64,000 nt of DNA from a bacterium (GTDB taxonomy: Bacteria > Orphanbacterota > Orphanbacteria > Orphanbacterales > Orphanbacteraceae), in NCBI GenBank assembly GCA_025782575.1, contig JALGYY010000042.1:29802-93801 (forward strand). Direction: 5' to 3'. The position numbers and the translations under genes were made by a program. The stretch's first letter is position 1, and each line of letters starts with the position of its first letter. The notes under the pieces are model-generated. The model saw only the letters and a program-made list of their open reading frames with translations, did not search any database and was not told the origin of the DNA. Shown one piece after another: positions 1 through 9,500 of the stretch.

Positions 1-180
1 AGCGGCTCTCATTTCGAGGGAAATATCTTCACCAAGAATCTTGTCATCGAAGAGGGAGTTTTCTTCGATGGTGGTTGCTGGCGCTCCATAGAGAGCAAGA
101 GTCGCCACAAATCGAGCAGCCCGCCTCGGAAACCGGAACAACTGGCGAAGACTGATCGGCAGCCGACGGTCGCTACCTGA
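1..180 (+). CDS. Bactofilin (polymer-forming cytoskeletal protein), C-terminal fragment
   Basis: The reading frame is open from the first base of the window to a TGA at 178-180, so only the last 59 residues are present. The visible start, GSHFEGNIFTKNLVIEEGV, matches the right-handed beta-helix turns of bactofilins, in which G-x-V-x-G-N-I and L-x-I-x-E-G-A-x-F-x-G repeat. A basic, proline-rich tail (KSRHKSSSPPRKPEQ) follows, as is usual after the bactofilin core. Bactofilins polymerise without nucleotide and act in cell shape, stalk or polar localisation and chromosome segregation. The next gene starts 3 nt downstream, so the two are probably cotranscribed. The call rests on roughly three beta-helix turns, so it is good but not certain. 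Confidence 0.6.
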   Translation, partial: SGSHFEGNIFTKNLVIEEGVFFDGGCWRSIESKSRHKSSSPPRKPEQLAKTDRQPTVAT

Positions 181-183
181 TCC

Positions 184-675
184 ATGCCCCCTCCATTCCG
201 CGCGGTAGTCGTTACGGTCAGCGATCGCTCCTTTCGGGGCGAGAGGGAAGACCGGAGTGGCCCGGTGGCGGAATCATGGCTTGGCCTGAATGGGTTTCAG
301 CCGGTGGAACGCCGGCTCGTTCCTGATGACCGATCTCTTATCCGCAAAGAGCTGGAGTCCCTCGTAGACCGCAAGCGCCCTCTCCTGGTCATCACGACGG
401 GAGGGACAGGATTCTCGCCTCGCGATGTGACACCCGAAGCAACACTTCCTCTGCTTGAGCGATTGACTCCGGGAGTAGACGAAAAACTGAGACGCTATGG
501 GGCGCGCCACGTGGCGACTGCCGCTCTCGGCCGGGGTGTTTCCGGTATCGCAGGGATGACCTGGTTCATCAATCTTCCCGGAAGTGTGTCTGGTGTGAAG
601 CAGAGTCTGGAGGCGCTCGAGGATCTTCTGGCTCACGGGCTTCGTCTGCTCGAGGGGGAGAATCCTCACGAGTGA
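184..675 (+). CDS. mog: Molybdopterin adenylyltransferase (MogA/MoaB family)
   Basis: A 163-aa protein of the usual length for the MogA/MoaB fold. The N-terminus VVVTVSDRSFRGEREDRSG is the family's first beta strand and glycine loop. TTGGTGFSPRDVTPEAT (about residues 76-92) is the molybdopterin-binding signature, and its RDVTPEAT form is more like MogA than MoaB (RDQTPEA). A conserved LPGS follows near residue 134. The enzyme adenylylates molybdopterin before molybdate insertion in the cytoplasm. No other molybdenum-cofactor gene is in the window. It starts 3 nt after the bactofilin stop with no clear Shine-Dalgarno, which suggests coupled translation. It converges on the histidine kinase gene, with 20 nt between the stops. 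Confidence 0.88.
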   Translation: MPPPFRAVVVTVSDRSFRGEREDRSGPVAESWLGLNGFQPVERRLVPDDRSLIRKELESLVDRKRPLLVITTGGTGFSPRDVTPEATLPLLERLTPGVDEKLRRYGARHVATAALGRGVSGIAGMTWFINLPGSVSGVKQSLEALEDLLAHGLRLLEGENPHE

Positions 676-695
676 GGAGATCCGACGGGGGGCGG

Positions 696-2012
696 TCAGG
701 CGATCGCCGTTTCGGATCCTTTAGGTACTTTGGGAAGCGTTACCGTAAACACGCTCCCCTTGCCCGGTTCTGAAGCGACGCTGATCGTTCCCGACTGCAT
801 TTCCACGATCCGTTTGGCGAGGGAAAGCCCGATTCCCGCCCCGCCATGAGTCCGTGTCTCCGAGCCGTCGACCTGGCGAAAGCTCTCGAAGATATGGTCG
901 ATCTCACTTTTGGCGATTCCGATCCCGTGATCTCTCACCGAAAATGTGACACCATCCTCGCTGATAGTCGTGCTGATCTCAACCCGGCCCTTCTTCTCTG
1001 AGAACTTGATTGCGTTGTCCAGAAGATTACGTAGGACGCGGCTCGTTCGGGGCGCATCGAACATCGTTTCCGTCATGGACGGGCTGAGCCGGAGATCGAG
1101 ATAAACCTCTTTCTCTTTGAAGTCTCGCTGGAATCCCTCGGTCACTTCATGGATCAAGTCGTTCAGATTCGCCTTCTCGGGAAGAGCAGTACTACTCTTG
1201 TTCATCAAATCCGTCAGGTCGAGCATCTGATCGATCAGATCGGATAATTTTTCGCTTTGACGGACTATGTTGTCCGCGAATTCCTGGCGCATGTCCTCGG
1301 TTACGTCCGGGTAGGCCAGGCACTGTGCGAATCCGATCACACAGGTCAGCGGCGTACGCAGTTCATGCCCCACGTTCGCGAGAAACTCGTTCTTCATCGA
1401 GTCGAGTTCCTGGAGACGGACGTTGGAATCTTCGAGCGTCTCGTTCGCCTGCCGCAGATCCTCGTAGAGTTGGACGTTGTCCATGACGAGGCCGGAGAGG
1501 TCGAGAATTGAGGCAAGCATCTCTTCGTCGAACGCGTTCATGTCTTTGGAATCGATACGCGCTCCGAGAAGCAGGATTCCTACCAGTCTTCCCTTGGCCC
1601 GGATCGGAGTGGCATGCGTGAATTTCTGATCCTTCAGGAATTGAATCGTGGATGATTCCCGTTCCGGGAGACCATCTCCGCGAATCCCCGATAACCCTGT
1701 GGAAGCTTTGAGCCTTCGGGCGAACACGCCCGATGGCCGGAGATCCATATGTTCCTTGGCGTCTTTTTCACGAATACCGCGGGCATATATGCGGAACCCA
1801 TCCTCATTCACTTCTTTGGCGAGGAGAATGGCGCGGGAAACCGAGAGAAGCCCCATCACGGTGAGGAGAATCAGGCCGTCGAGGCGCCGGGCTTCCTGCA
1901 CCGACACGAGTGACCGGCTTAATTCGAGAAGGGTTTCGAGACCGAGAATTCGCTTCCGAAGAGAGGTCGCGTCTCCGGCGTCCAATGAGGGCGAGTAATC
2001 GATTCCGGCCAT
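696..2012 (-). CDS. Soluble GAF-domain sensor histidine kinase
   Basis: 438 aa with no membrane segment, so cytoplasmic. Order: short N-terminal helix (about 15-45), GAF domain (about 45-185), coiled linker (186-208), HisKA with phospho-acceptor H216 in ANVGHELRTPL, and HATPase_c with N-box N333 (LLDNAIKF), G1 box DHGIGI (361-366) and G2 box HGGAGIGLSLA (389-399). All catalytic motifs are intact. The start is backed by AAGGG six bases upstream of ATG 2012. It is the last gene of a six-gene operon, 10 nt after the STAS gene, and no response regulator is present, so its phosphate target is unknown. From context it may feed a second signal into the partner-switching module. That is inference. 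Confidence 0.9.
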   Translation of the reverse strand: MAGIDYSPSLDAGDATSLRKRILGLETLLELSRSLVSVQEARRLDGLILLTVMGLLSVSRAILLAKEVNEDGFRIYARGIREKDAKEHMDLRPSGVFARRLKASTGLSGIRGDGLPERESSTIQFLKDQKFTHATPIRAKGRLVGILLLGARIDSKDMNAFDEEMLASILDLSGLVMDNVQLYEDLRQANETLEDSNVRLQELDSMKNEFLANVGHELRTPLTCVIGFAQCLAYPDVTEDMRQEFADNIVRQSEKLSDLIDQMLDLTDLMNKSSTALPEKANLNDLIHEVTEGFQRDFKEKEVYLDLRLSPSMTETMFDAPRTSRVLRNLLDNAIKFSEKKGRVEISTTISEDGVTFSVRDHGIGIAKSEIDHIFESFRQVDGSETRTHGGAGIGLSLAKRIVEMQSGTISVASEPGKGSVFTVTLPKVPKGSETAIA

Positions 2013-2022
2013 AGGGCGCCCT

Positions 2023-2412
2023 TTAGGTCTGGTTCAGTGTCTCTTCGGTCAGGAGGTGCTGAATCGCCTCCTCGCGATCGTCACGGATCTGGAGGAACTC
2101 GAGTACATTCAGCACCTCGAATATCCTCTTGATTGCATCGGGTACATTAAGAAACACGACGCCGCCACCATCCGAGTTCAACTCCTCCACGAGAGATAGA
2201 AAGATGCCGATTCCCGCCGACCCGATGAACGATACATTCTCGAGGTCAATCAGGAATCGAATCGATCCCCCTGCGCGATTCTTTTCGATCTCCGCCAGAA
2301 CCAGAGGCAAACCTTCAGCATCAAATCGCCCCTCAAGCATAAGGGCGCTGATGAGGGGATCCTGCTGGATCGTATCGGCGTGGATTTCCAGTGTTGCGGT
2401 ACTTCGGCTCAT
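2023..2412 (-). CDS. Anti-sigma factor antagonist, STAS domain (RsbV/SpoIIAA-like)
   Basis: 129 aa, a single STAS domain. The phosphorylatable serine is S65 in FIGSAGIGIF, preceded by the typical FLIDLENV strand. In partner switching the unphosphorylated form binds the RsbW-type kinase and frees whatever that kinase holds, and phosphorylation of this serine reverses it. The kinase gene lies directly upstream with a 4-nt stop/start overlap, and the cognate SpoIIE phosphatase is the gene before that, so all three core partners are adjacent and in order. No sigma factor is encoded nearby, so the output may be a distant sigma factor or another effector. Confidence 0.92.
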   Translation of the reverse strand: MSRSTATLEIHADTIQQDPLISALMLEGRFDAEGLPLVLAEIEKNRAGGSIRFLIDLENVSFIGSAGIGIFLSLVEELNSDGGGVVFLNVPDAIKRIFEVLNVLEFLQIRDDREEAIQHLLTEETLNQT

Positions 2413-2978
2413 ACCACGTCTCCTCTTCGAAGTGCCAGCACACCTGCCTGCCCTTCCCGACCTCGATCGAGAATCTTGAGCAGGAACAGTTGGTTCCGGC
2501 CGTCAGCTGTTCTCCTGTAACGCATCCGATTCATCGATTTTCGGATGATCTGAAGGCCGAATCCCCGGCCTCTTCGCCTGACCCTCGGATCCCTGACATC
2601 CGGAGGAGGAATCATCTCTGGGTTGATGCCGGACCCCCTGTCGATGAACGAGAGACAGACCCGGCGTTTGGTCATGTGTATGCGAATCATGATTCGCTCC
2701 TCAGGATCAAAACCGTAAGCATGTTCGATTATGTTCAGCGCCGATTCGTATGCGGCGATCTCCACGCATTGGAGTTCTTGAATAGACAATCCATGACAAT
2801 CACCGACCATGTTCAGAAAAGCACAGAGCGGACCGACTGCTTCTATACGGGCGGGAAATTCGATCTCATACTGCGCGCCTATCGGCAGATCGAGCGGAGC
2901 CCGCTCTTCGGCCTCGTCACGAACCAGAGTGGCCGTGGCAGTCTCATCAGGCAAGTCTGTTCCCCGTTCGTCTTTCAT
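2409..2978 (-). CDS. RsbW/SpoIIAB-type serine kinase (anti-sigma factor)
   Basis: 189 aa, GHKL ATPase of the HATPase_c_2 class. An extra acidic N-terminus of about 35 residues precedes the fold. N-box: AAYESALNIIEHAYG with E78 and N82. G1 box: D113-RGSGI. G2 box: RGRGFGLQII near 136-145. It should phosphorylate the STAS serine (S65) of the downstream protein and hold an output partner when that protein is phosphorylated. Start ATG 2978 has AGGGGAT about six bases upstream. The gap to the SpoIIE gene is 44 nt, and its end overlaps the STAS start by 4 nt. The C-terminal tail after the fold (from about residue 165) is basic and unmatched. Confidence 0.9.
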   Translation of the reverse strand: MKDERGTDLPDETATATLVRDEAEERAPLDLPIGAQYEIEFPARIEAVGPLCAFLNMVGDCHGLSIQELQCVEIAAYESALNIIEHAYGFDPEERIMIRIHMTKRRVCLSFIDRGSGINPEMIPPPDVRDPRVRRRGRGFGLQIIRKSMNRMRYRRTADGRNQLFLLKILDRGREGQAGVLALRRGDVV

Positions 2979-3022
2979 TCTCGATCCCCTATTTCCGAAT
3001 ATCGGTCGTAAACAGTGATCGC

Positions 3023-4588
3023 TTAAGCCATTACCCGGACACTTGTCTTCTCATCTGCCGTAGTTGAGGCTCTTTTGAGGACAAGCAGGGTAATATCGTC
3101 GCTTTGGGTCATTCCATCGGTAAACTGGCGAATTCTCTCAACAACGCTTTCGATCAGATCCTGTGAATTGCGGTCATACCCATTCCGAATGACATCGAGA
3201 AGCGAATCCATTCCGAATTCCTGGAGATTCTCGTTAGTCGCTTCGTTCACGCCATCCGTGTACTGGACGATTCCGTCACCCGGGCCGAGTACGATCGTCT
3301 GATCTTCGACACGATCATCGAAACGCTTGCCGGCGAAAATGCCGAGCGGAACACCGGTGGTGCGCATCAGGCTCTGGAGTCCTGACTTCGCGTTGAAGTG
3401 AATCAGCGGATTGTGTCCGGCTCCGGAGAACCGGAGAGTGCCGGACTGAAGATGGAGAATCCCGTAGAACATCGTGATGAAGGTGCCCCGGCGCATGCTC
3501 GGGCAGAGCATCCGATTCAGCGCGATCAGTGTTTCGGAAGGAGTGTCAAACCGTGGCCCGTGAGTTCGGAGGAGCGCGCTCGTCATCGCCATGACCACGA
3601 GTCCCGGAATCCCCTTGCCGGAAACATCAGCTACCGTAATTCCCACATGCTCATCGTCCAGGGGAATGACATCGTAGTAATCTCCGCCCACTTTTTGAGC
3701 GGACTGATGAAAACCGTAGGCGTCATACCCCTGGATTGCGAGATTCGGCCGGGGCAACAGGCGCTCTTCGATCTCCTGGGCGATCTCGATCTCCTTGCCG
3801 AGGCGCTCCTGCTCGACGAGCTCTTCCTGGGCGCCTTTGAGGCGTGTCGTCATCTCGTTGAACTGTCTCGCCAGGCGGCCGATTTCCGTCCTGCTCTTCA
3901 CATGAATCTTGTAATCCAGATTGCCCCGCCCGATCGCCTCCGACCCTTTGGTCAGGAGGTTGATAGGGCTGACGATTCGGGAGACGAGTATGTAGGAAAA
4001 GAGGATGCCCACCAGAGCTGCGACCGACATCACTTTGATCGTACTGTGCCTTGCCTCGTCGATCACGCTGTTGACATGGCTCTTTCTCATGCCGAGATAG
4101 ACGCTCCCGAGAACGGATCCGTCGCTGTATCGAATCGGAACGGAAACTTCCATTACCTCATCGTCATGGTGAAACGTCTCGCCATCGGAGTGGGCGAGAG
4201 TCACTTCGCGTGGGGTGAGGCCTGCTCTCTTCTTGTAGTCGGTTTCAACATCGCGAAGGTCGTCCGCGCCCCGGATCTTCCCATTCGGATCGACAACAAC
4301 GGCGTAGGCGATTTCGCTGTTTTCGCTCAAAATATCTTTGATCAGTGGAGTGAGTACGAATTCAGGAAACTCATCGAGTAGCGGCGCGGCACTCAGCGAG
4401 GCAAGACTGCGGCACTGGGCGAGCAAGCGGCGCTCCGTTTCCGCTTCCAGAAAGACCTTTTCCCTGTCGAGGATGATCTTGGCGGCGGTTCCCGTCAGGA
4501 CCGTGATGAGAGTCATGACGGAGAGGGCGAAAATCAGTTGCAGACTGAAGGTCCGTTCCTGTCGCCCCTCATTGCTAGCGTGCTCCAC
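3023..4588 (-). CDS. Membrane-bound PP2C/SpoIIE-type phosphatase with Cache-like sensor and HAMP
   Basis: 521 aa. TM1 is about residues 16-38. A periplasmic sensor of about 145 residues follows, with a PAS/Cache-like core (IAYAVVVDPNGKI, later VSVPIRYSDGSVLGSVYLGM). TM2 is about 183-204. HAMP is about 205-258, starting VSRIVSPINLLTKGS. A short coiled coil (EELVEQERLGKEIEIAQEI) leads to the SpoIIE domain, with metal-binding motifs GGDYYDV, DVSGKGIPG, GAGHNP and YTDGVNEA all intact. It should dephosphorylate the STAS antagonist in response to an envelope signal. Start is GTG 4588 with GGAGGA about 10 nt upstream, overlapping the end of the barrel-TPR gene by 14 nt. The first gene of the classical partner-switch trio. 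Confidence 0.92.
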   Translation of the reverse strand: MEHASNEGRQERTFSLQLIFALSVMTLITVLTGTAAKIILDREKVFLEAETERRLLAQCRSLASLSAAPLLDEFPEFVLTPLIKDILSENSEIAYAVVVDPNGKIRGADDLRDVETDYKKRAGLTPREVTLAHSDGETFHHDDEVMEVSVPIRYSDGSVLGSVYLGMRKSHVNSVIDEARHSTIKVMSVAALVGILFSYILVSRIVSPINLLTKGSEAIGRGNLDYKIHVKSRTEIGRLARQFNEMTTRLKGAQEELVEQERLGKEIEIAQEIEERLLPRPNLAIQGYDAYGFHQSAQKVGGDYYDVIPLDDEHVGITVADVSGKGIPGLVVMAMTSALLRTHGPRFDTPSETLIALNRMLCPSMRRGTFITMFYGILHLQSGTLRFSGAGHNPLIHFNAKSGLQSLMRTTGVPLGIFAGKRFDDRVEDQTIVLGPGDGIVQYTDGVNEATNENLQEFGMDSLLDVIRNGYDRNSQDLIESVVERIRQFTDGMTQSDDITLLVLKRASTTADEKTSVRVMA

Positions 4589-6599
4589 CTGTCAGTTCCT
4601 CCGCCTTCTGTATGGCAATACGAGCCCGCCTGAGATAGGTCAGCGCCTGGTCATCTTCCGGGTCGACACCCAGGATCTTTTCCCATACATCGACCGCTTC
4701 GGAGATTTCACCACTCGTGTAGTGCTCCATACCGGTGAACAGGTAAGCCTGTTTCAAGTAGGAATCCACTTTTTCGTACGTCGGAACCAGGTCGTAAACG
4801 AATTCGAAGTACCGGATAGCCTCTCGATTCCGACGTTGCCGGAACTCATCGACGCCCGCCTTGTACATCCGCTCCGCCTCACGAGCCTCTTCCACCGAAA
4901 GCACACGCGGCGCCCGGCGTACCGCCGGTTCGCTGCTTTGCCCTGCGGCCTCTTCTCCCTCGGGAGGGGCGGCGTCCAGCCGCCTGATTTCACGCCTGAG
5001 ATCATCCCGGCCGGGGCGGAGGGCGATTGCCTCGCTATAACGCTGGCGGGCCGTGGCCCGATCCTTTCGGTCCCGGTACCAGTTCGCCTCAGCCACCAGC
5101 GCATCCACGCGGCGGGCGATGAGCGAATCGGTACGAGCCAGGTATCTCTGAACATCGGCGTTGTCCGGCTCGATCTGGAGAGCGGAGCGGAATTGCTCCT
5201 GGGCGGCCGGGAATTCGGAGAGCGCCAGATACTCGATCCCCCGGGTGAGGGCATTACTCACCTCTCTACTTCGCGCTGTGGATCGATTCAATTGGACTGT
5301 GGCACTGGCGAGTTTGTCGGCAGCCTCATCGTCACTCGGATCGGCCGCGGCCGCCAGGGAGTACTCTGATACCGCTTCCAGAAGATTTCCGGTGCGGGCT
5401 TGCCTGATGCCTTCTTCCAGGTGCTTCCGAACTCTCGACTTCACATGAAATTCGTTGGCGGTTTCATTTACAGGATCCCATAGAAGGGCCCGTTCGAACG
5501 ATGCTTCCGCCAGGGCATACTCGGCCCGGTCGAAATGGACCATCCCCTCCCGAATATTCGTTTCAGCCTGAATCTTTTCGTTCCTTGCAATCTCCTCCTG
5601 CGTCCTTAGGGCAAGAGCCTCCTCATCGCGGAGTGCCCTATCGGCGAGGAGCATATCCAGACTGGAGCCGAAGCTCATGGAAAGTTCCAACCGGTGCGCG
5701 GTGCCGAGCTCCTGTGAGCCGAACGAATAGTCGAGTCGGCCGCCGAGAAGTGCGAGCCCCATTCCCGTCGACCAATCATCGGGACCCCCTCCCGCGCGGA
5801 ACGAAAGACCGTGTGGCAGGTCCATCTCTGAGCCGAATCGAGTTCGACCGCCGCTCTCTTTTCCCTGCTCGAACGCAAGCACAAGCAGGAGCCTGTCGCG
5901 GAGCGACCCGCGGAGCGGAAGGGAATACGCCAGTCCGCTCCTGATGAGTGTCGGGAGATTCTCCTCTTCGGCACGCAGAGTGAGCCGAGGTTCGAGCGCG
6001 TTTCGAATACTGATGCCGAAGGAGAGATTACTTACAGACCAGACGCTTCGATCGTGCTCACTTGATCGGAACAGGAAGCCGAGGTCAGCGCCGACCGCAG
6101 TTGCTGTTTCGTTGTCGATGGACTGCGTTTCCACTTTGATGCTCGCCCCGAATCGTGCCGGTCCGAACGGCGGCAGAGCATAGGAGAGGAGCCACTCGTT
6201 CTGGACATTCGAAAACTCGCCCAGTTCACGGCCTCCTGAGTCGAATTTGCGGATTCCGTCCACTCCGTACCGGGCATTCGCAAACGCCATGGTGCCGAGA
6301 TCAAGAAACGGGTGAACATATCCCACAAAAGTATATTGATTTCCATCTGTGAAAGGTGAGGTGTAAAAGAACGACACCTGCTTGACCTGAGTTCCCGCGA
6401 GGCCGGCCGGATTCCAGGTGGTGGCGGCCGGTCCCTCCGCGACGGCAACGTACGCACCGCCAAGGGCAAGGGCCCGCGCCCCGGCACCGAAGGCGAACGG
6501 CGACTCCGTGCCGCCACTCTCGTCTGCAGAGGGCGCACGGGCCGGCACGATTGCCAGAAGAAGGGCGCTAGTGAAGCACAGCGATCTTGTGAATCGCAT
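4575..6599 (-). CDS. PorV-like outer-membrane beta-barrel fused to TPR repeats
   Basis: 674 aa from ATG 6599. I chose this start because GGAGGGAGGG lies just upstream, between it and an in-frame ATG 15 nt earlier. A signal peptide ends near SADE. The first half (about 20-320) is a PorV/UPF0164-type barrel: it opens with FGAGARALALGGAYVAVAEG and TWNPAGL, the PorV-family signature, and continues with alternating aromatic strands to LELSMSFG. The second half (about 335-674) carries TPR units such as VHFDRAEYALAEASFERALL and LEYLALSEFPAAQEQFRSALQ. PorV in type IX secretion is the outer-membrane shuttle for proteins with C-terminal sorting domains. Here it directly follows the gene for such a protein (32-nt overlap) and precedes the SpoIIE gene (14-nt overlap). 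Confidence 0.8.
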   Translation of the reverse strand: MRFTRSLCFTSALLLAIVPARAPSADESGGTESPFAFGAGARALALGGAYVAVAEGPAATTWNPAGLAGTQVKQVSFFYTSPFTDGNQYTFVGYVHPFLDLGTMAFANARYGVDGIRKFDSGGRELGEFSNVQNEWLLSYALPPFGPARFGASIKVETQSIDNETATAVGADLGFLFRSSEHDRSVWSVSNLSFGISIRNALEPRLTLRAEEENLPTLIRSGLAYSLPLRGSLRDRLLLVLAFEQGKESGGRTRFGSEMDLPHGLSFRAGGGPDDWSTGMGLALLGGRLDYSFGSQELGTAHRLELSMSFGSSLDMLLADRALRDEEALALRTQEEIARNEKIQAETNIREGMVHFDRAEYALAEASFERALLWDPVNETANEFHVKSRVRKHLEEGIRQARTGNLLEAVSEYSLAAAADPSDDEAADKLASATVQLNRSTARSREVSNALTRGIEYLALSEFPAAQEQFRSALQIEPDNADVQRYLARTDSLIARRVDALVAEANWYRDRKDRATARQRYSEAIALRPGRDDLRREIRRLDAAPPEGEEAAGQSSEPAVRRAPRVLSVEEAREAERMYKAGVDEFRQRRNREAIRYFEFVYDLVPTYEKVDSYLKQAYLFTGMEHYTSGEISEAVDVWEKILGVDPEDDQALTYLRRARIAIQKAEELTGGAR

Positions 6600-9500
6600 G
6601 ATCCCTCCCTCCATCGTGATACTTGAGTTCGATTGACGCCAGATAGGCGCCGCTTAAGACACGCTTTCCGTCTCCGTTCCTCCCGTCCCAGGGAAGCTCG
6701 ATCAATCCGGCTGCGCTGACATCCTGTTCAATGGAGCGGACCGGAGTGCCGAGACCGGTGTAAATGCGAATAGCGGCGTGGCACGGGCTCTTGGCGTAAA
6801 ACGCGACGATAGTTCCCCCCTCGCTCGTGGAGAACGGATTCGGATAGTTACGAACGGAAGCTTCGAATTCCTTTTTCGCGAGATGGGCCGGGGATGATGG
6901 ATTGGTACCCGGATCATTCACCGCCCGGGTGATGGCCTGGTCCGACTCGGTGAAGCTGAGTTTATCCACAGGGAATTCGAACCGGAACGACTCGACTTCG
7001 ATCTCGGTTGCAAGAGTGAGGTCGAGTGTGATTGAAAGTGTTTCTCCCGGGACTACCGCCAGCGGTGTGTCGAAGGGGAACAGGATGTGGTCGGTTTCGA
7101 GTATGCCGTCTGATGTCGTCGCGCCGTCTCCGGCAGGTGTTGCCCACGCATCGGAAAGGACAGCCGATGGCGAGAGAGGGTTCCCGTCTCCGTCCTGGAC
7201 TTCAAGGCGGATGCTTTTCAGGTGAAGGTCCGATACGCCGATCCCACCCGAGGAGAGGATGCGTATCTGTCCCACATCGTCCAGTGATGACCCGGCAACA
7301 GTCGTCGGCGGGATGTCGAGATCGACCCAGACGGTCACCCCTTCACTCTCCCGGCGGATACGAAGGGGGGTGGAACGATAAGCGCTGTTCCCGTCGATCG
7401 TAGCGGCCACGGGTGCGCCCGAATTGTTATCTGCTATGTCGATGCCGCTCTCGAAAACCACAAAGCGATAGTCTCCCGGCAGAGCCCCATCCCGAATGTC
7501 GACGGCCAGGACGAGTGTTGTGTCTTCCCCCCCCTGCAGTCGAAGAAATGATCCGGAGAAGGGAATCTCCAACGTGGCGCTCCCCTGATTCCGAGGTACG
7601 ATCGAGGCGAGCACCCGACCGTCATCCAGGACGGTTGCCCGTTCCAGAATGGATCTGATTTCAACCGAATCCCCCGCGCTGTTTTCCAGGCGAATCGAGA
7701 AACCTCGAATTCGGATATCGGCGAAGGAGTCCCCCATGGCGTGGTGGAACCGGAGCGAAAGCGCTTGTCTATCGAGAGTACCCGGCACCACTTCTGTCGT
7801 ATCGGCCGGATCGAGACCGCTGACCTCGATCGAAACGGCCGGCTTCACGATGCGGGTTACCAGCGGGATGTCACGGCTGATCCGCACTTCTGGATTGATG
7901 TCCGGTTGAAGCTGGAAGTCGCCGAAGAAAACCAGGTCGTCGAGGTCGAGCTGGACCCTCCCGACCGGAGCCGACGAGGCGACGCGGGCAATGATTTCGA
8001 TCTCCGAAGTCTCTCCGGTTCGGACCAGTATGTTGTCAGTTAACGGAAATCGAACAAGGCTCCCTTCCCGAACCCAATCGGAACCGGAGAAGAGAGGCGA
8101 CAGGCCTCGGTCGGTAATTTCTACCCAGTCAAACGGGAAGTCACCGTCAGCAAGTACGAAAGAGATCGAACCGATTCCGACCTCGGCGATAGCACCCGTT
8201 CCCTCGCTCTTGAGATCGAATGAGAGGATGGTGACCGTATCGGACCGATTGCTTTGGGAAAGGAGCGTGTCGGCTACCAGTACTGTGAGGCCCTGAGGGG
8301 GATTCACGATCGCGGTGCCGGCTGAGAATATCGGATCGTTTGATGTGACTGAGACCGGCAGGCCCGAGTTTCGATCGTAAGCCGCGACGGCGTTCGATGG
8401 TTCGATCACCGCCCGGAACGTCTCAACCGGCGAAGTGAGAGAGAGGTCGAGAGAGAGTGTGATCGTCCTTTCACTGCCGGGATCAAGAACGATGGGTACG
8501 GACAACGGGATAGAGGCGACGTCGCTATCCAGGTCGGCCACCGAAAGTGAGCCAAGCGCATCGAGCTTGAGCCGGTCGATGAAATCGGCCGGAGCGATCA
8601 GATTGCCCTGCCCATCATCGAAAGATACCCGAACACTATCCACTCGTACGGCCGCGTAAGAAGCACCCTGGTCGGGATGGGAAAAAGTGAGCCGAAGTAT
8701 GGACAGATCTCTCGCCCCCCGAATCACATCACCCTCGATCGTAGACGCACCGACGATGACCAGCCCGGTGGGAGGGGATTGGACTGTCACGAATGCTGAC
8801 TGGGTAATGAAAGTCGTATCGGGGAGACCGGTTGACCGGCGGACACCGATTGCGTTCCCCGTGAATCGATGGGTCCCTTCCTCGTCCGCCACCACGACCC
8901 AACGGAAACGCGCCTTTCCTCCGGGGGGGAGGCTGACAAGGCTATCGCCGGGTGGCTCGAGCACGATCGTCAAAGGGAATACTTCGCAGCCGAAGCTGTC
9001 CGGCCGTGCCATGTCGAGCGTGTCCGACTCGTCAACATTCTCGAGATCCATGAATACTTCATACTGCTGCCCGCGGGAAACAGGGCTATCCGGAACGGTG
9101 ATTGCCGCGAAGAGCGGAATACCTGACACGGTAATCTTCGTTGGTGAGACGACCGGCCCGTCAACCGGCCCGTCATTCGAGGAGAGCATTTCGATTCCAT
9201 TCTCAGGAATGCGCAGGCGAAGTGTGCGGGAGTCCCGGGCGGAGTCGGAAAAATCGATACGTACATTGAGTACGATCCCGCCGGGGTCCACGACGAGCCC
9301 GGGAGAAATCCAACCCCAACCGGTCCCGTTGAAGAACAGATCGCTGACGAAAGTCTCGTTCGATTCTCCGTATGTGAGATAGACGCGGTCGATATCGGTC
9401 GTATCCGCCGTGCCACTGTCGTTGTCCACGGAGAATTCGAGGAGTGCGTCTGATTCACAGGCGGCGGCGGGTAATCGGAACCGAAGCGCAAGCCGTCCGG

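Noticed and set aside
2391..3011. Plus-strand open frame of 206 codons
   Set aside because: Fully antisense to the RsbW-type gene, whose motifs are intact; its residue content shows no family resemblance.
3398..5369. Two long plus-strand open frames opposite the SpoIIE and barrel-TPR genes
   Set aside because: Mirror frames caused by GC-rich codon bias; no signal, domain or ribosome site.
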